Below, one piece after another: positions 18,566 through 29,092 of a stretch of 64,000 bases of DNA. This DNA comes from Craurococcus roseus (GTDB taxonomy: Bacteria > Pseudomonadota > Alphaproteobacteria > Acetobacterales > Acetobacteraceae), in NCBI RefSeq assembly GCF_039523795.1, contig NZ_BAAAFZ010000053.1, forward strand, positions 1 to 64,000, given 5' to 3'. A model generated the notes under the pieces. It had not been told where the DNA came from. It saw nothing but the letters and a program-made list of their open reading frames with translations, and ran no database searches. The stretch's first letter is position 1. Each line of letters begins with the position of its first letter. A program made the position numbers and the translations under genes.

Positions 18566-18672
18566 CTCCCCACGACAGCTCTCGCCACGCTCGATTGCGC
18601 CGGCTACCGGGCCAACCGTGATCCGCATCGGACGCTCTTCAGCCGCGCCTGCCAGGGTTGCCGCGACGGTCC
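18566..18672 (+). pseudogene. Decayed fragment of the multiheme cytochrome gene
   Basis: The translated stretch TLDCAGYRANRDPHRTLF, followed by a CQGCRD segment, matches TLDCAGCHANRDPHRTLF and CQGCHN in the intact heptaheme cytochrome (24389-24470). Both haem-binding motifs have been lost (CAGCH to CAGYR, CQGCH to CQGCR), and no reading frame continues. It is a relic of a second copy. Confidence 0.7.
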
Positions 18673-18714
18673 TATTGCTCTCAGCCATAAACGTGGAGCA
18701 ACGGGAGGACCGGC

Positions 18715-19221
18715 ATGGCTGACGTATCGCATACGGCTGCGAAGACCGCCCGCGTCATCAGCGGCGGGCAGACCGGAGCCGACCGCGGCGGGCTTGAGGG
18801 CGCGCGTCGAGCCGGCACCCCGACCGGCGGATGGGCGCCGAAAGGCTGGCTGACGGAGCGTGGCGCGGACCCAAGCCTTGCGGCTTTCGGCCTGCGCGAA
18901 CACGCGAGCCCGCTCTACCCGCCGCGGACGGAGGCGAATGTGTTGGAGGCGGATGCCACACTACTGCTGGGCCGCGCCGATGGGCGGGGCACATCCAACA
19001 CTCGGGCATTGTGCGCCCGGCACGGCCGCCCAGTCTGGGGCTCGGAGTTTATGGCGAAGCACGATCTCCTTGATGCGGCCGAGTTCGTCCGGAACCTGCC
19101 TGGGGCGGGGCTGACGCTCAACGTCGCGGGCTCGCGGGAATCGCGGTGTCCGGGGCTGCAAGAGCGGGCGGCTGCGTTCGTCGCTGCACTATTGGGAAAG
19201 GTGGCGCATGGAGCTGAATAG
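18715..19221 (+). CDS. SLOG-fold protein of the YpsA / putative molybdenum-carrier family
   Basis: 168 residues with a good GGGAGG ribosome site. The N-terminal motif ISGGQTGADRGGLEGA and the later EADATLLLGRADGRGTSNT and GRPV segments are those of the cpYpsA ('putative molybdenum carrier') branch of the SLOG superfamily, Rossmann-like proteins proposed to bind nucleotide-derived ligands. The biochemical role is not established. It is intact although surrounded by fragments, has somewhat lower GC than its neighbours, and is probably a separate arrival. Confidence 0.75.
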   Translation: MADVSHTAAKTARVISGGQTGADRGGLEGARRAGTPTGGWAPKGWLTERGADPSLAAFGLREHASPLYPPRTEANVLEADATLLLGRADGRGTSNTRALCARHGRPVWGSEFMAKHDLLDAAEFVRNLPGAGLTLNVAGSRESRCPGLQERAAAFVAALLGKVAHGAE

Positions 19222-19493
19222 GGCCGTTCGATCCTCGCCCGCCCGCCCTTCTCCCGTTCACGGCGCGGATCACCGCACGCGAGACCGAGGATGGGATCTT
19301 GGCCATCGCTGAACGGACGGGCCATCCCGTCCCCTACGCTGAACTCGCAGCCGAGTTGGAACGGAGGAAGGCCGGGCCGGTGCGGAGTGACACGCCGCAA
19401 CCGACCCCGGCGCCGCGTGCCACGGCACCAACCAAGTGTGGCGGCGAGCGGAAAGGATTCCTGAAAGCCGCGGACGGGCTTTGCACGGCATCG
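19222..19493. other. Stretch without a recognised gene
   Basis: About 270 bases between the SLOG gene and a copA fragment. A short plus-strand stretch (ILAIAERTGHPVPYAELAAE) could be a protein remnant, but it has no start, no ribosome site and no family I recognise. Confidence 0.4.
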
Positions 19494-19765
<272 letters not shown>

Positions 19766-19771
19766 CAAGGG

Positions 19772-20131
19772 TCAGCCTCCTGCTCGGGTCATAGCCCGTC
19801 CAACCGTCCAACAACGGCTCACGTATTCGCGGACCCACGCGGTGGGTTCGGGCTCCGGCGTGACCCGCAAGCTGGCGATCACGTGCGGATCCCTTGGGCA
19901 CTCGCACCGACGCGCGAAGTGCCGCCGGTGCTCCGCTAGGGTCGACCCAAGCACGCGCGCCGGGTCGCGGAGCTCCCACGCATGCTCCAGCGCACGCGCA
20001 GCGAAGCGCTGCAGAACCTCGGCCGCGGCGTGGTGATCGCCATAGAGGCGGCGCAGGACGACCCCACGCAGCCTGGCTTGCGCCTCCGCCACGACACCGC
20101 GCACGACGACGTCGGTAGCCGCCGTCGGCAC
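19772..20131 (-). pseudogene. Possible ECF sigma-factor remnant
   Basis: 119 codons from GTG 20131. Residues 20-70 (LRRLYGDHHAAAEVLQRFAA, RALEHAWELRDPARVLG) resemble region 2 of ECF sigma factors, which begins with a helix ending in DAEDxxQ; here the DE pair and Gln are replaced. Region 4 is absent, and the frame ends at the junction with the copA fragment. It could be a short real protein, but truncation is more likely given its surroundings. Confidence 0.4.
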
Positions 20132-20170
20132 CCTCCGGCGTCGCGCGCCCGCTCGGAAACACTACGTCTT

Positions 20171-20220
20171 AAATCGGGCCGCCTCTTCCCCCGGTCATCG
20201 CGGTAAATCGACTCCGATTT
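20171..20220. promoter_or_regulatory. AAATCG repeats upstream of the Met-rich protein gene
   Basis: AAATCG occurs at 20171 and 20205, and the inverse CGATTT at 20215, making AAATCGACTCCGATTT a perfect dyad about 100 bases before the gene at 20322. It is a candidate operator for the redox-module operon. No regulator can be assigned. Confidence 0.35.
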
Positions 20221-20321
20221 CGCTCCGCAAGCCGTGCTGGCGGCCATCGACGCCATGCAGGGCGGCTCGTCGTCGCCAGCCGCGCCGCACTCGGCGGCGC
20301 AACCGGGGGAGGACCACCAGG

Positions 20322-21155
20322 ATGCCGAAGCAGAGCCCGATCCTCGCCGCAGCCGCGTTCGCGGTGCTCGTGCCGCTGATGCCGCCCAAGGCGGTGGCAG
20401 AGGAGGCCCCACCGACCTTCCGGCTCGCCATGATGGACATGATGCCGATGGGCGGCGGGATGCAGCAGCCCGCGCCGACGCCGGGCGCCGCCGCGATGCC
20501 CGGAATGCCGGCCGCGCCTGGTGCCCAAGCGGCGCCCACCGCGCCGGCGGCGGGCGGCGGCATGGGCCACATGATGGACGACGACATGATGCGGATGGGC
20601 GGCGGCGGGATGCCGGCCCAGGGACAAAGTCCGATGCCGATGGGCCAGGCTCAGCCGCAAACCATGGCCATGTGCCCGATGATGGCGATGATGCAGAACA
20701 TGATGCGCATGGGCGCCGCGCAGCACGGGACGATGCCACCGATGCAGGGCGGTGGCGGGTCCGGCGGCGGCATGGGCATGGGCGCGATGGGCGGCGGCGC
20801 CACGGCGGGCGGCGCGCAGCCCGCGGGCAGCTCCGCCGCGCGCCTGGAGGGGCGCATCGCGTATCTCCGCGCCGAGCTCCGCATCACCAACGCCCAGGCG
20901 CCCGCCTGGGAGACTTTCGCCGCCGCGCTCCGCTCCGGGCGCGAGCACCTGGACGCCGCCCGCGCCGCGCTGCAGGAGAGCGGCACCGGCGCCGACCCCA
21001 TGGCGAGACTGGCGTCCTTCGAGAACCACCTGAGGGCCCGCACCGAGGCCATCCACATGACCCGGATGGCCTTCAACACCCTTTACGGCCAGCTCGATGA
21101 CGCGCAGAAGCGGGTGGCCGCCACCACCATGCTCCCGTTCATCGGGGCGTTCTGA
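20322..21155 (+). CDS. Met-rich periplasmic Spy/CpxP-like (LTXXQ) protein
   Basis: 277 residues. A signal peptide ends at AVAEEAP. Residues 35-165 are extremely Met/Gly/Pro-rich, with many MM, MGGGM and HMM clusters typical of copper(I)-binding periplasmic proteins. From about residue 170 there is a helical domain (RLEGRIAYLRAELRITNAQA, ending PFIGAF) matching the LTXXQ fold of Spy/CpxP chaperones. It may buffer copper and protect unfolded proteins in the periplasm. It is the first gene of a four-gene plus-strand cluster, 11 bases before the oxidoreductase fusion. Confidence 0.78.
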   Translation: MPKQSPILAAAAFAVLVPLMPPKAVAEEAPPTFRLAMMDMMPMGGGMQQPAPTPGAAAMPGMPAAPGAQAAPTAPAAGGGMGHMMDDDMMRMGGGGMPAQGQSPMPMGQAQPQTMAMCPMMAMMQNMMRMGAAQHGTMPPMQGGGGSGGGMGMGAMGGGATAGGAQPAGSSAARLEGRIAYLRAELRITNAQAPAWETFAAALRSGREHLDAARAALQESGTGADPMARLASFENHLRARTEAIHMTRMAFNTLYGQLDDAQKRVAATTMLPFIGAF

Positions 21156-21166
21156 ACGGGGGCGCC

Positions 21167-23164
21167 GTGCGGCGGAGAGGTTCGGCCGGCCGAGGGGTCG
21201 CCGCGGCGCTGTTTGCCCTGTCGCTGGGCGGCGTGGCGGCCGCCCAGACCGATCCGGGAGACCACAGCGCGCACCATCCTCCCCCGCGGCCGTCTCCGGC
21301 CGCGGGGGCGACGGCCCCGGCCAGCCCTGGCGGCGGCGGCGCCACGACCCACGCGACACCGCCCACGCCGGGCGCCGCCGCCGCGGCCGGTATGGGGTGC
21401 GGCGGCATGATGGGCTGCATGGGCGCCGGACCGCGTCCCTTCTACGCGACCCTGCTCGGCATGCCCGCGCTCACGCCCGAGGCGCGCCGCTTCATCGAAG
21501 ACGAGGCGCAGCGGCGCATCGGCTGGGGATCGCAGGCCATCGCCACCGGCCAAGCGCGGCTGCACCGCGCGCTGGAGGAGGAGGGCGCGGCGGCGGTCGA
21601 GCGGGCGACCGCCGGGATCCGCGAGGGATTGCTGCTGCTGGAGAGCGGCACGGCGGCGCTGCGTGTCACCGAGGCGGGGACCCCGCCGCGGCAGCTCGCC
21701 CTCGCTTGGTTCCGGGACCAGCTCGGGGTGCCCTCGGCCGACGCTCCGATGGCGATGGACGACGGCCCCTGGGGGCTGTCCTGGTACCACCTGACCACCA
21801 TGGCGTTCCTGGTAGCTTTCCTGCTCGGGACGCTGCTGATCCAATACGCGCGCATGCGCCGCGTCGGCGCGCTGGTGCAGCGGCTTTCGCCTGCCGCTGC
21901 GCCCGCCGGCGGGACCGGTCCCGCGCCCTCCGGCGTGCCACCGTCGCCCGGCCCAGGGGCCGCGCAGGCCGCGCCCGTCGCTTCGGCCGCGCCCACGCCG
22001 GAAGCTCCGGCCGCGCCTTCCGGGCCGACCGCGGCGCTGCCGCCCGCCACGCCGGGGCGGCCTTGGAAGGGCCTGCTGCGGGTCGCGGCCATCTTCCCCG
22101 AGACGCCGAACGTGAAGACCTTCCGGCTGATGGAGCCGGAGGGCGGGGCAATCCCGTTCACCTTCCAACCGGGCCAGTTCCTCACCTTTTCGGCCGCGAT
22201 CGAGGGTCGGCGGGTCAGCCGGTCTTACACGATCGCCTCTTCGCCCAGCCGGCGCGACCACGTCGAGATCACGGTCAAGCGCGAGGAGCAAGGCCTGGAG
22301 TCTCGCCACCTGCACGACCGGGTGAAAGTCGGCGACCTGCTCGAGGTGTCCGGCCCCGCCGGCGCCTTCACCTTCGCCGGCCGGGAGTCCGACAGCATCG
22401 TCCTGATCGCCGGCGGCGTCGGCATCACGCCGATGATGAGCGTGATCCGCTTTCTGACGGACCGCGCCTGGCCGGGCGAGATCCACTTCCTCTACGGCGC
22501 GCGCTCCACGCTCGACTTCATCTTCCGCGACGAGCTCGAGTACCTGCAGCGCCGCCACCCGAACCTGCACGTCGCGGCTACCATGTCGTCGCGCGCCGAG
22601 GGGACGGCCTGGATGGGGCCGCAAGGCCAGATCTCCAGGGAGTTCATCGCCCGCTCGGTGCCGGACATCGCCCGTAGGCGGGTCCATCTCTGCGGCCCCC
22701 CGCCGATGATGGAAGCGGTGCAGGCCGCGCTGGCCGAACTCGGCGTGCCGAAGGAGCAGGTCCGGACCGAGGCCTTCGGGCCGGCCAAGGGCCGGGCGGC
22801 CGTGGCCCCCGTCGCGCCCATCCCGACGACGCCCGCCCCGGCCGGGGCACCGGCCGCTGTGGCGCCGGCAGTCCCGGCGGCCGTCGTCGCCCCGCCCACC
22901 GCCACCGCGAAGGTCGACTTCGTGAGGTCCGGCAAGACCGCGCCATTGGCGCCCGATCAAACGGTCTTGGAGGCGGCCGAGGCGGTCGGCGTGGCCATCG
23001 ACTACTCCTGCCGGGTGGGCACCTGCGGCACCTGCATGGTGCCGCTCAAGGCGGGCGCCGTGACCATGGAGGTCGAGGACGGGCTGCCGCCGGAGGAGAA
23101 GGCGCGCGGCATGATCCTGGCCTGCCAAGCCAAGTCGGTCGGGAACCTCCTGGTCGAGGCCTGA
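21167..23164 (+). CDS. Membrane-anchored fusion: periplasmic domain, flavin reductase, 2Fe-2S ferredoxin
   Basis: 665 residues from GTG 21167. Order: signal sequence; His/Met-rich periplasmic stretch (DHSAHHPP, MGCGGMMGCMG); a Spy-like helical segment; one membrane helix at about residues 205-228; a Pro/Ala linker; a ferredoxin-reductase FAD domain (RSYTIASSPS) and NAD domain (GGVGITPMMSV, CGPPPMM); a second Pro/Ala linker; and a plant-type ferredoxin with Cys615, Cys620, Cys623 and Cys653. It would take electrons from NAD(P)H in the cytoplasm to FAD and the iron-sulfur centre, then probably to the b-type protein three bases downstream. The periplasmic metal-like domain fused to a cytoplasmic reductase is unusual. 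Confidence 0.85.
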   Translation: MRRRGSAGRGVAAALFALSLGGVAAAQTDPGDHSAHHPPPRPSPAAGATAPASPGGGGATTHATPPTPGAAAAAGMGCGGMMGCMGAGPRPFYATLLGMPALTPEARRFIEDEAQRRIGWGSQAIATGQARLHRALEEEGAAAVERATAGIREGLLLLESGTAALRVTEAGTPPRQLALAWFRDQLGVPSADAPMAMDDGPWGLSWYHLTTMAFLVAFLLGTLLIQYARMRRVGALVQRLSPAAAPAGGTGPAPSGVPPSPGPGAAQAAPVASAAPTPEAPAAPSGPTAALPPATPGRPWKGLLRVAAIFPETPNVKTFRLMEPEGGAIPFTFQPGQFLTFSAAIEGRRVSRSYTIASSPSRRDHVEITVKREEQGLESRHLHDRVKVGDLLEVSGPAGAFTFAGRESDSIVLIAGGVGITPMMSVIRFLTDRAWPGEIHFLYGARSTLDFIFRDELEYLQRRHPNLHVAATMSSRAEGTAWMGPQGQISREFIARSVPDIARRRVHLCGPPPMMEAVQAALAELGVPKEQVRTEAFGPAKGRAAVAPVAPIPTTPAPAGAPAAVAPAVPAAVVAPPTATAKVDFVRSGKTAPLAPDQTVLEAAEAVGVAIDYSCRVGTCGTCMVPLKAGAVTMEVEDGLPPEEKARGMILACQAKSVGNLLVEA

Positions 23165-23166
23165 CG

Positions 23167-23856
23167 ATGAACGGGACGGAGCGCGTCGCGGTTGGGATGT
23201 TGTTGGCGGTGGTGGCGCTGTTCGCGCCCGGCTTCCTGCTGCACGCGGCCCCGCGTTTCCCGGGCAGCCTGGTCGGCGGCTTGCTCGGCATCGCCGGGGC
23301 TTCCGCCATGGTGCTGCTGCTCGCCTATTCGCTGGCGAAGCGCGTCCCCTGGCTGAAGCGGCGGGCCGCCCTGGGCGGCGTGCTGTCCTTCCACGTCTAT
23401 GCCGGCGCGGTCGGCGCGGTGTCCGGGATCCTCCACACCGGCCACAAGTACCAAAGCCCGCTCGGGATCGCGCTGGTCACGGCGATGCTCGTCGTCGTGC
23501 TGAGCGGTTTCGCCGGCCGCTACCGTCTGGCGCAGATCGGCGCCGACATACGCGAGCAGAGGCAGGAGCTCGGGGCGCTCCGCGCCCGCTACGACCTCGT
23601 CGCGGCGAGCCTCGCCAACGTGCTGCCGGGCAGCGCCGTCCCGGCTGCCGCGACGGCGCTGCCGGACGGCGTGCCTGTCCGCGTCCTGGTCGGCGCCATA
23701 GCCGACCTCGAGGACGCGATCCGCCGGCGGGAAGCGCTGAAGCGGGCCTTCTCCCGATGGATCGTGCTGCACGTGGCCGCGGCCCTCGTGTTCTATCCGC
23801 TCCTCGCGCTGCACGTCTGGAGCGGCATCTACTACGGCCTGCGGTGGTTGCCGTGA
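23167..23856 (+). CDS. Four-helix membrane protein, probable b-type cytochrome
   Basis: 229 residues with four membrane helices. Helix 3 has FHVYAGAVGAVSGILHTGHK and helix 4 has LHVAAALVFYPLLALHVW, two pairs of histidines spaced as in dihaem b-type cytochromes of the ferric-reductase/cytochrome b561 kind. A cytoplasmic coiled segment (about residues 118-185) lies between. It could carry electrons from the ferredoxin domain across the membrane to the heptaheme cytochrome, whose GTG start overlaps its stop. Haem binding is inferred from the histidines. Confidence 0.72.
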   Translation: MNGTERVAVGMLLAVVALFAPGFLLHAAPRFPGSLVGGLLGIAGASAMVLLLAYSLAKRVPWLKRRAALGGVLSFHVYAGAVGAVSGILHTGHKYQSPLGIALVTAMLVVVLSGFAGRYRLAQIGADIREQRQELGALRARYDLVAASLANVLPGSAVPAAATALPDGVPVRVLVGAIADLEDAIRRREALKRAFSRWIVLHVAAALVFYPLLALHVWSGIYYGLRWLP

Positions 23857-24689
23857 GGCCCACCACGCTGGCCTATGCGGCGCTCGCGGCCTTGGGCCTC
23901 GCGGCGGCCATCGCGGTGCCGGCGGTGGTCCACCGCTCGGGCTCGGCGCGGCCCCCGTTGTGGACCGCGGCGGCGAGCCCCGGGCCGCTGTCAACGGCGC
24001 ACGCGTTCCTCGGCGCGCAGTGCGAAGCCTGCCACACGCCGGCCCGCGGGGTGGAAGCACCGTCCTGCGTCACCTGCCACGCCACGGCGGCGCCGGAGTT
24101 GGTGACGAAGCCTTCCACCGCCTTCCACGCGGACATCGGCGAATGCGCCGGCTGCCACGTGGAGCACCAAGGCCGCGACCGCCGCCCGGTCAACATGGAT
24201 CACGCGGTGCTCGCGGCAGCGGGGCATGCCCGGGCCGCCGAGTCCGGGGCGCGCGGTTTGGCCGCGTCGGGCGAAGCCGGCCTCCGGCACGCCTTGGCGA
24301 AGCTCCAGGCCCTGCTCGCCGGCAGCGCGGGGGACCTCGCGGGCGGCACGCTCGACCGGAGGCCTTTGCCGGCCGGCACGACGGCGACGCTTGACTGCGC
24401 GGGCTGCCACGCCAACCGCGACCCGCACCGCACGTTGTTCGGCCGCGACTGCCAGGGCTGCCACAATGTCGATGCCTGGGCGGTCGCCGGCTACCGACAT
24501 CCTTCGCCCCGCTCGCGGGACTGCGTGCAGTGCCACCAAGCCCCGCCCAGCCATTACATGATGCACTTCGAGATGATGGACCGGACGGTCACCGGGCAAG
24601 CCGACGCGCGCGTCGAGCAATGCTTCCTCTGCCACCAGACCGACGCTTGGAACAACATCCGCGGCGTCGGGTGGTACAAGCACCACTGA
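23853..24689 (+). CDS. Heptaheme c-type cytochrome
   Basis: 278 residues from GTG 23853 (overlaps the previous stop). An N-terminal membrane anchor or signal is followed by seven CxxCH motifs (CEACH, CVTCH, CAGCH, CAGCH, CQGCH, CVQCH, CFLCH), arranged as in cytochrome c3/NrfB-like electron carriers. A ~60-residue haem-free insert separates the third and fourth. The extra histidines could be distal ligands. It would receive electrons in the periplasm from the b-type protein; the final acceptor is unknown. A decayed partial copy exists at 18566-18672. No cytochrome c maturation genes lie in the window. Confidence 0.88.
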   Translation: MRPTTLAYAALAALGLAAAIAVPAVVHRSGSARPPLWTAAASPGPLSTAHAFLGAQCEACHTPARGVEAPSCVTCHATAAPELVTKPSTAFHADIGECAGCHVEHQGRDRRPVNMDHAVLAAAGHARAAESGARGLAASGEAGLRHALAKLQALLAGSAGDLAGGTLDRRPLPAGTTATLDCAGCHANRDPHRTLFGRDCQGCHNVDAWAVAGYRHPSPRSRDCVQCHQAPPSHYMMHFEMMDRTVTGQADARVEQCFLCHQTDAWNNIRGVGWYKHH

Positions 24690-24921
24690 CACCCACGCGC
24701 TCGGCCGCAGCATCGTTCGGAACGCCGGCAGTTCGCGCCGGAGACGAGGCTGGGCCGTGCGGAGAGGACGCGACACCGGCAGGCAAGGAAACGGGGGTGT
24801 CAGCCGAACAGCGCATTCCGCAGGGGCGCCGGGAGCGGGCCGACGTCGCGGTGTTCCCGGTCGTGCGGCAAGACGGCGGAGGCCGCCGCGTCCAAGAGAC
24901 AACACGGCGGCCGAGGGCGCG

Positions 24922-25281
24922 TCAGCGGGCGCGGCCGGTTCCCGTGACACCCGGATGCGCGAACTCGGCGCCGCCCGTGCCGCCCCCGGTCGGGCTCACG
25001 GACGGTGTCCTTCCGCCTGCGCCGACGCTTCCGCCCATGCGACTATGGTCCATCTCGCCGCCGCCCGTGCCGCCGCCCTGGGTGCGCAAGGTGGGCGATC
25101 CCGTGCTGGAGCCCTGGCCCCCGCCCATGCGGCTGTGGTCCATCTCGGCGCCGCCCGTGCCGCCGCCGGTCGGCCTCAGAGCGGGCGCGCCGCTCGTCGT
25201 CGATCGGGGCGCCGGGGAGCAGGCACCGAGGACGCCGGCGACAGCGCCGAGGGCGACCCATCTGACCAAGTGTCCGTTCAT
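24922..25281 (-). CDS. Lipoprotein with GGGTG..MDHSRMGG repeats
   Basis: 119 residues from ATG 25281 (AGGAGA ribosome site). The lipobox VLGAC places the protein at the membrane surface. The mature protein is low-complexity with three copies of a unit that reads GGGTGGAEMDHSRMGG in the best copy; the last is degraded to GGGTGGAEFAHPG. The MDHSRM core is a likely Cu ligand set (Met, Asp, His). The exported protein at 39988 has the same unit twice. No domain family is recognised. It is convergent with the heptaheme gene and next to two further small lipoproteins. Confidence 0.75.
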   Translation of the reverse strand: MNGHLVRWVALGAVAGVLGACSPAPRSTTSGAPALRPTGGGTGGAEMDHSRMGGGQGSSTGSPTLRTQGGGTGGGEMDHSRMGGSVGAGGRTPSVSPTGGGTGGAEFAHPGVTGTGRAR

Positions 25282-25403
25282 CGTCTTCTCCTTTGTTAAA
25301 AGAAATTGCAGTCCAAGCACGCCGTGCGCCGGGATCGGGACGACGGCGTCCTGCACGCCACCAGACCCGGCATCTGCCAGCCGAGCCGCCGCGACCGGCC
25401 CGC

Positions 25404-25730
25404 CTAACCCGGTGGGCGACCGCGCATACGCCCCATGGAGTGGTCCATGTGGTCGCAGGTCCTCTGCATGCGCTGCATGTCGGGCGGCACCTGCCCGCCC
25501 TGCCGCACCTGCTGCCGCATCTCGGCGCAGTGGGCCATCGCGCGTGAATGGTCGTTCCTCGCCAGGCTCTCGGCCAGGCCAGACCACCACGACGCGTTCT
25601 GGGCGGCGTGCGCGCCCGCCGCCGGTGTCGCCGCGGGCCTAGTCTGCTGCTGCTGCGGCGCGCAGGCGGCCAAGCCTGCCGCCAGCAGCACCGCCCAGCC
25701 CGCGCCAACGCCCTTCCTCCGTCCGATCAC
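25404..25730 (-). CDS. Small lipoprotein, copper-island paralogue A
   Basis: 108 residues from GTG 25730 (AAGGAGA upstream). Lipobox LAAGLAAC is followed by a Gln-rich stretch (APQQQQ) and a helical C-terminal half with His/Met/Cys (MAHCAEMRQQVRQGGQVPPD, then TCDHMDHSMGRM). It is plainly a paralogue of the lipoprotein at 30212-30583, sharing the lipobox, the QQQQ stretch and the C-terminal helix pair. An upstream shared box (25848-25870) and further upstream similarity show that the regulatory region was duplicated too. The function is unknown. Metal contact through the conserved HC/Met residues is inferred. Confidence 0.75.
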   Translation of the reverse strand: MIGRRKGVGAGWAVLLAAGLAACAPQQQQTRPAATPAAGAHAAQNASWWSGLAESLARNDHSRAMAHCAEMRQQVRQGGQVPPDMQRMQRTCDHMDHSMGRMRGRPPG

Positions 25731-25847
25731 CGCGGTCTCCTTTTGCTCAAGCGGGTGTGCCCCGGTCGGCCGAATCCGACGGCTCAGCCATGCCATGCTC
25801 GTGCCAAGCGACGCCGGAACCCAGGGCTCCGGCGCGCCGGGGCGGCG

Positions 25848-25870
25848 CCAGCAAAACTTTGTCGCATTGG
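25848..25870 (-). promoter_or_regulatory. TGCGACAAAG box upstream of lipoprotein A
   Basis: On the minus strand: TGCGACAAAGTTTTGCTGG. It matches the box at 30716 in nearly every position and points at the 25730 start, 118 bases away. Confidence 0.5.
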
Positions 25871-25907
25871 GCTTGCGGTGAGATCCTCGGGGGTTGATCC
25901 GCGCCCC

Positions 25908-28322
<2,415 letters not shown>

Positions 28323-28383
28323 GACGGCCGTCCGTGCTGGCCCGCGACGGCCGAAGCCGCGCGGGGCGGGTGCGATGCCGGGC

Positions 28384-28414
28384 AAGGTGGCGTTTCCCAT
28401 GGTGGGAAGGTCAA
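28384..28414 (-). promoter_or_regulatory. CueR-type promoter/operator for copA
   Basis: Minus strand: TTGACC (28409-28414), a 19-bp spacer, CACCTT (28384-28389). Dyad CTTCCCACCATGGGAA lies inside the spacer. This is the expected CueR/HmrR architecture. Confidence 0.78.
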
Positions 28415-28443
28415 GGCGCGGATCGGCGGGCGCGCGGGTGGGC

Positions 28444-28474
28444 TTGACCTTCCCACAGTGGGAAGCCCCATCTG
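28444..28474 (+). promoter_or_regulatory. CueR-type promoter/operator for cueR
   Basis: TTGACC (28444-28449), a 19-bp spacer, CATCTG (28469-28474), with dyad CTTCCCACAGTGGGAAG. It points at cueR and indicates autoregulation. Confidence 0.78.
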
Positions 28475-28519
28475 GGTCTGTGGCCGCCGCCGTCGGCGGT
28501 CGAGGAACGGGGAACCACC

Positions 28520-28984
28520 ATGAACATCGGGCAGGCCGCCGCGGCCTCCGGCGTCTCGGCCAAGATGCTCCGCCACTACGAAAGCATCGGCCTCGTGCCG
28601 AAGGCCGGGCGGACGGAGGCGGGCTACCGCACCTACGGCGAGGCCGAGGTGCACACGCTGCGCTTCATCAAGCGCGCGCGGGACCTCGGCTTGCCCATCG
28701 AGCGCATCCGGCTCCTGGTCGGCCTGTGGCGGGACGAGCGCCGGCCGAGCGCCGAGGTGAAGCGCATCGCCGCCGAGCACGTGGCCGAGCTGCGGACCAA
28801 GATCGCCGAGCTGACCGGCATGTGCGAGACGCTGGAGCACCTCGCCGCGGCCTGCCACGGCGACCACCGGCCCGAGTGCCCGATCCTGCGCGACCTCGAA
28901 GGCCGGAACAGGACGCGCAGGCCGAAGCCCGCCGCGGCGGACCGGCGCGCCGCCGACACCGCCGGCGGCCAAGCGACACGGTAG
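28520..28984 (+). CDS. cueR: CueR/HmrR copper-responsive MerR regulator
   Basis: 154 residues. The winged helix (IGQAAAASGVSAKMLRHYE) and dimer helix are followed by the copper loop with Cys112 and Cys120 (ACHGDHRPECPI), the same numbers as in E. coli CueR, and Ser77, the residue that marks monovalent-metal sensors. It activates promoters with a 19-bp spacer when Cu(I) or Ag(I) is bound. It is divergent from copA and has its own CueR-type promoter; similar sites at 11569, 33647 and 34361 suggest that it runs a regulon across the island. A basic tail of ~25 residues is extra. Confidence 0.92.
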   Translation: MNIGQAAAASGVSAKMLRHYESIGLVPKAGRTEAGYRTYGEAEVHTLRFIKRARDLGLPIERIRLLVGLWRDERRPSAEVKRIAAEHVAELRTKIAELTGMCETLEHLAAACHGDHRPECPILRDLEGRNRTRRPKPAAADRRAADTAGGQATR

Positions 28985-29092
28985 TCCGACCGGCCGGACC
29001 CGATGCGGCGGCCCGCCCCTCCACCACCCGCCGCGACACCGCCGGGCCGCGCGCCCGCCGGTCGCCGCGGCCAGACCGACAGGATTGACACC

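Noticed and set aside
28323..28400. Upstream ATG for the copper ATPase at 28400
   Set aside because: It lies within the predicted spacer of the CueR-type promoter and would place the start of the protein inside the operator.
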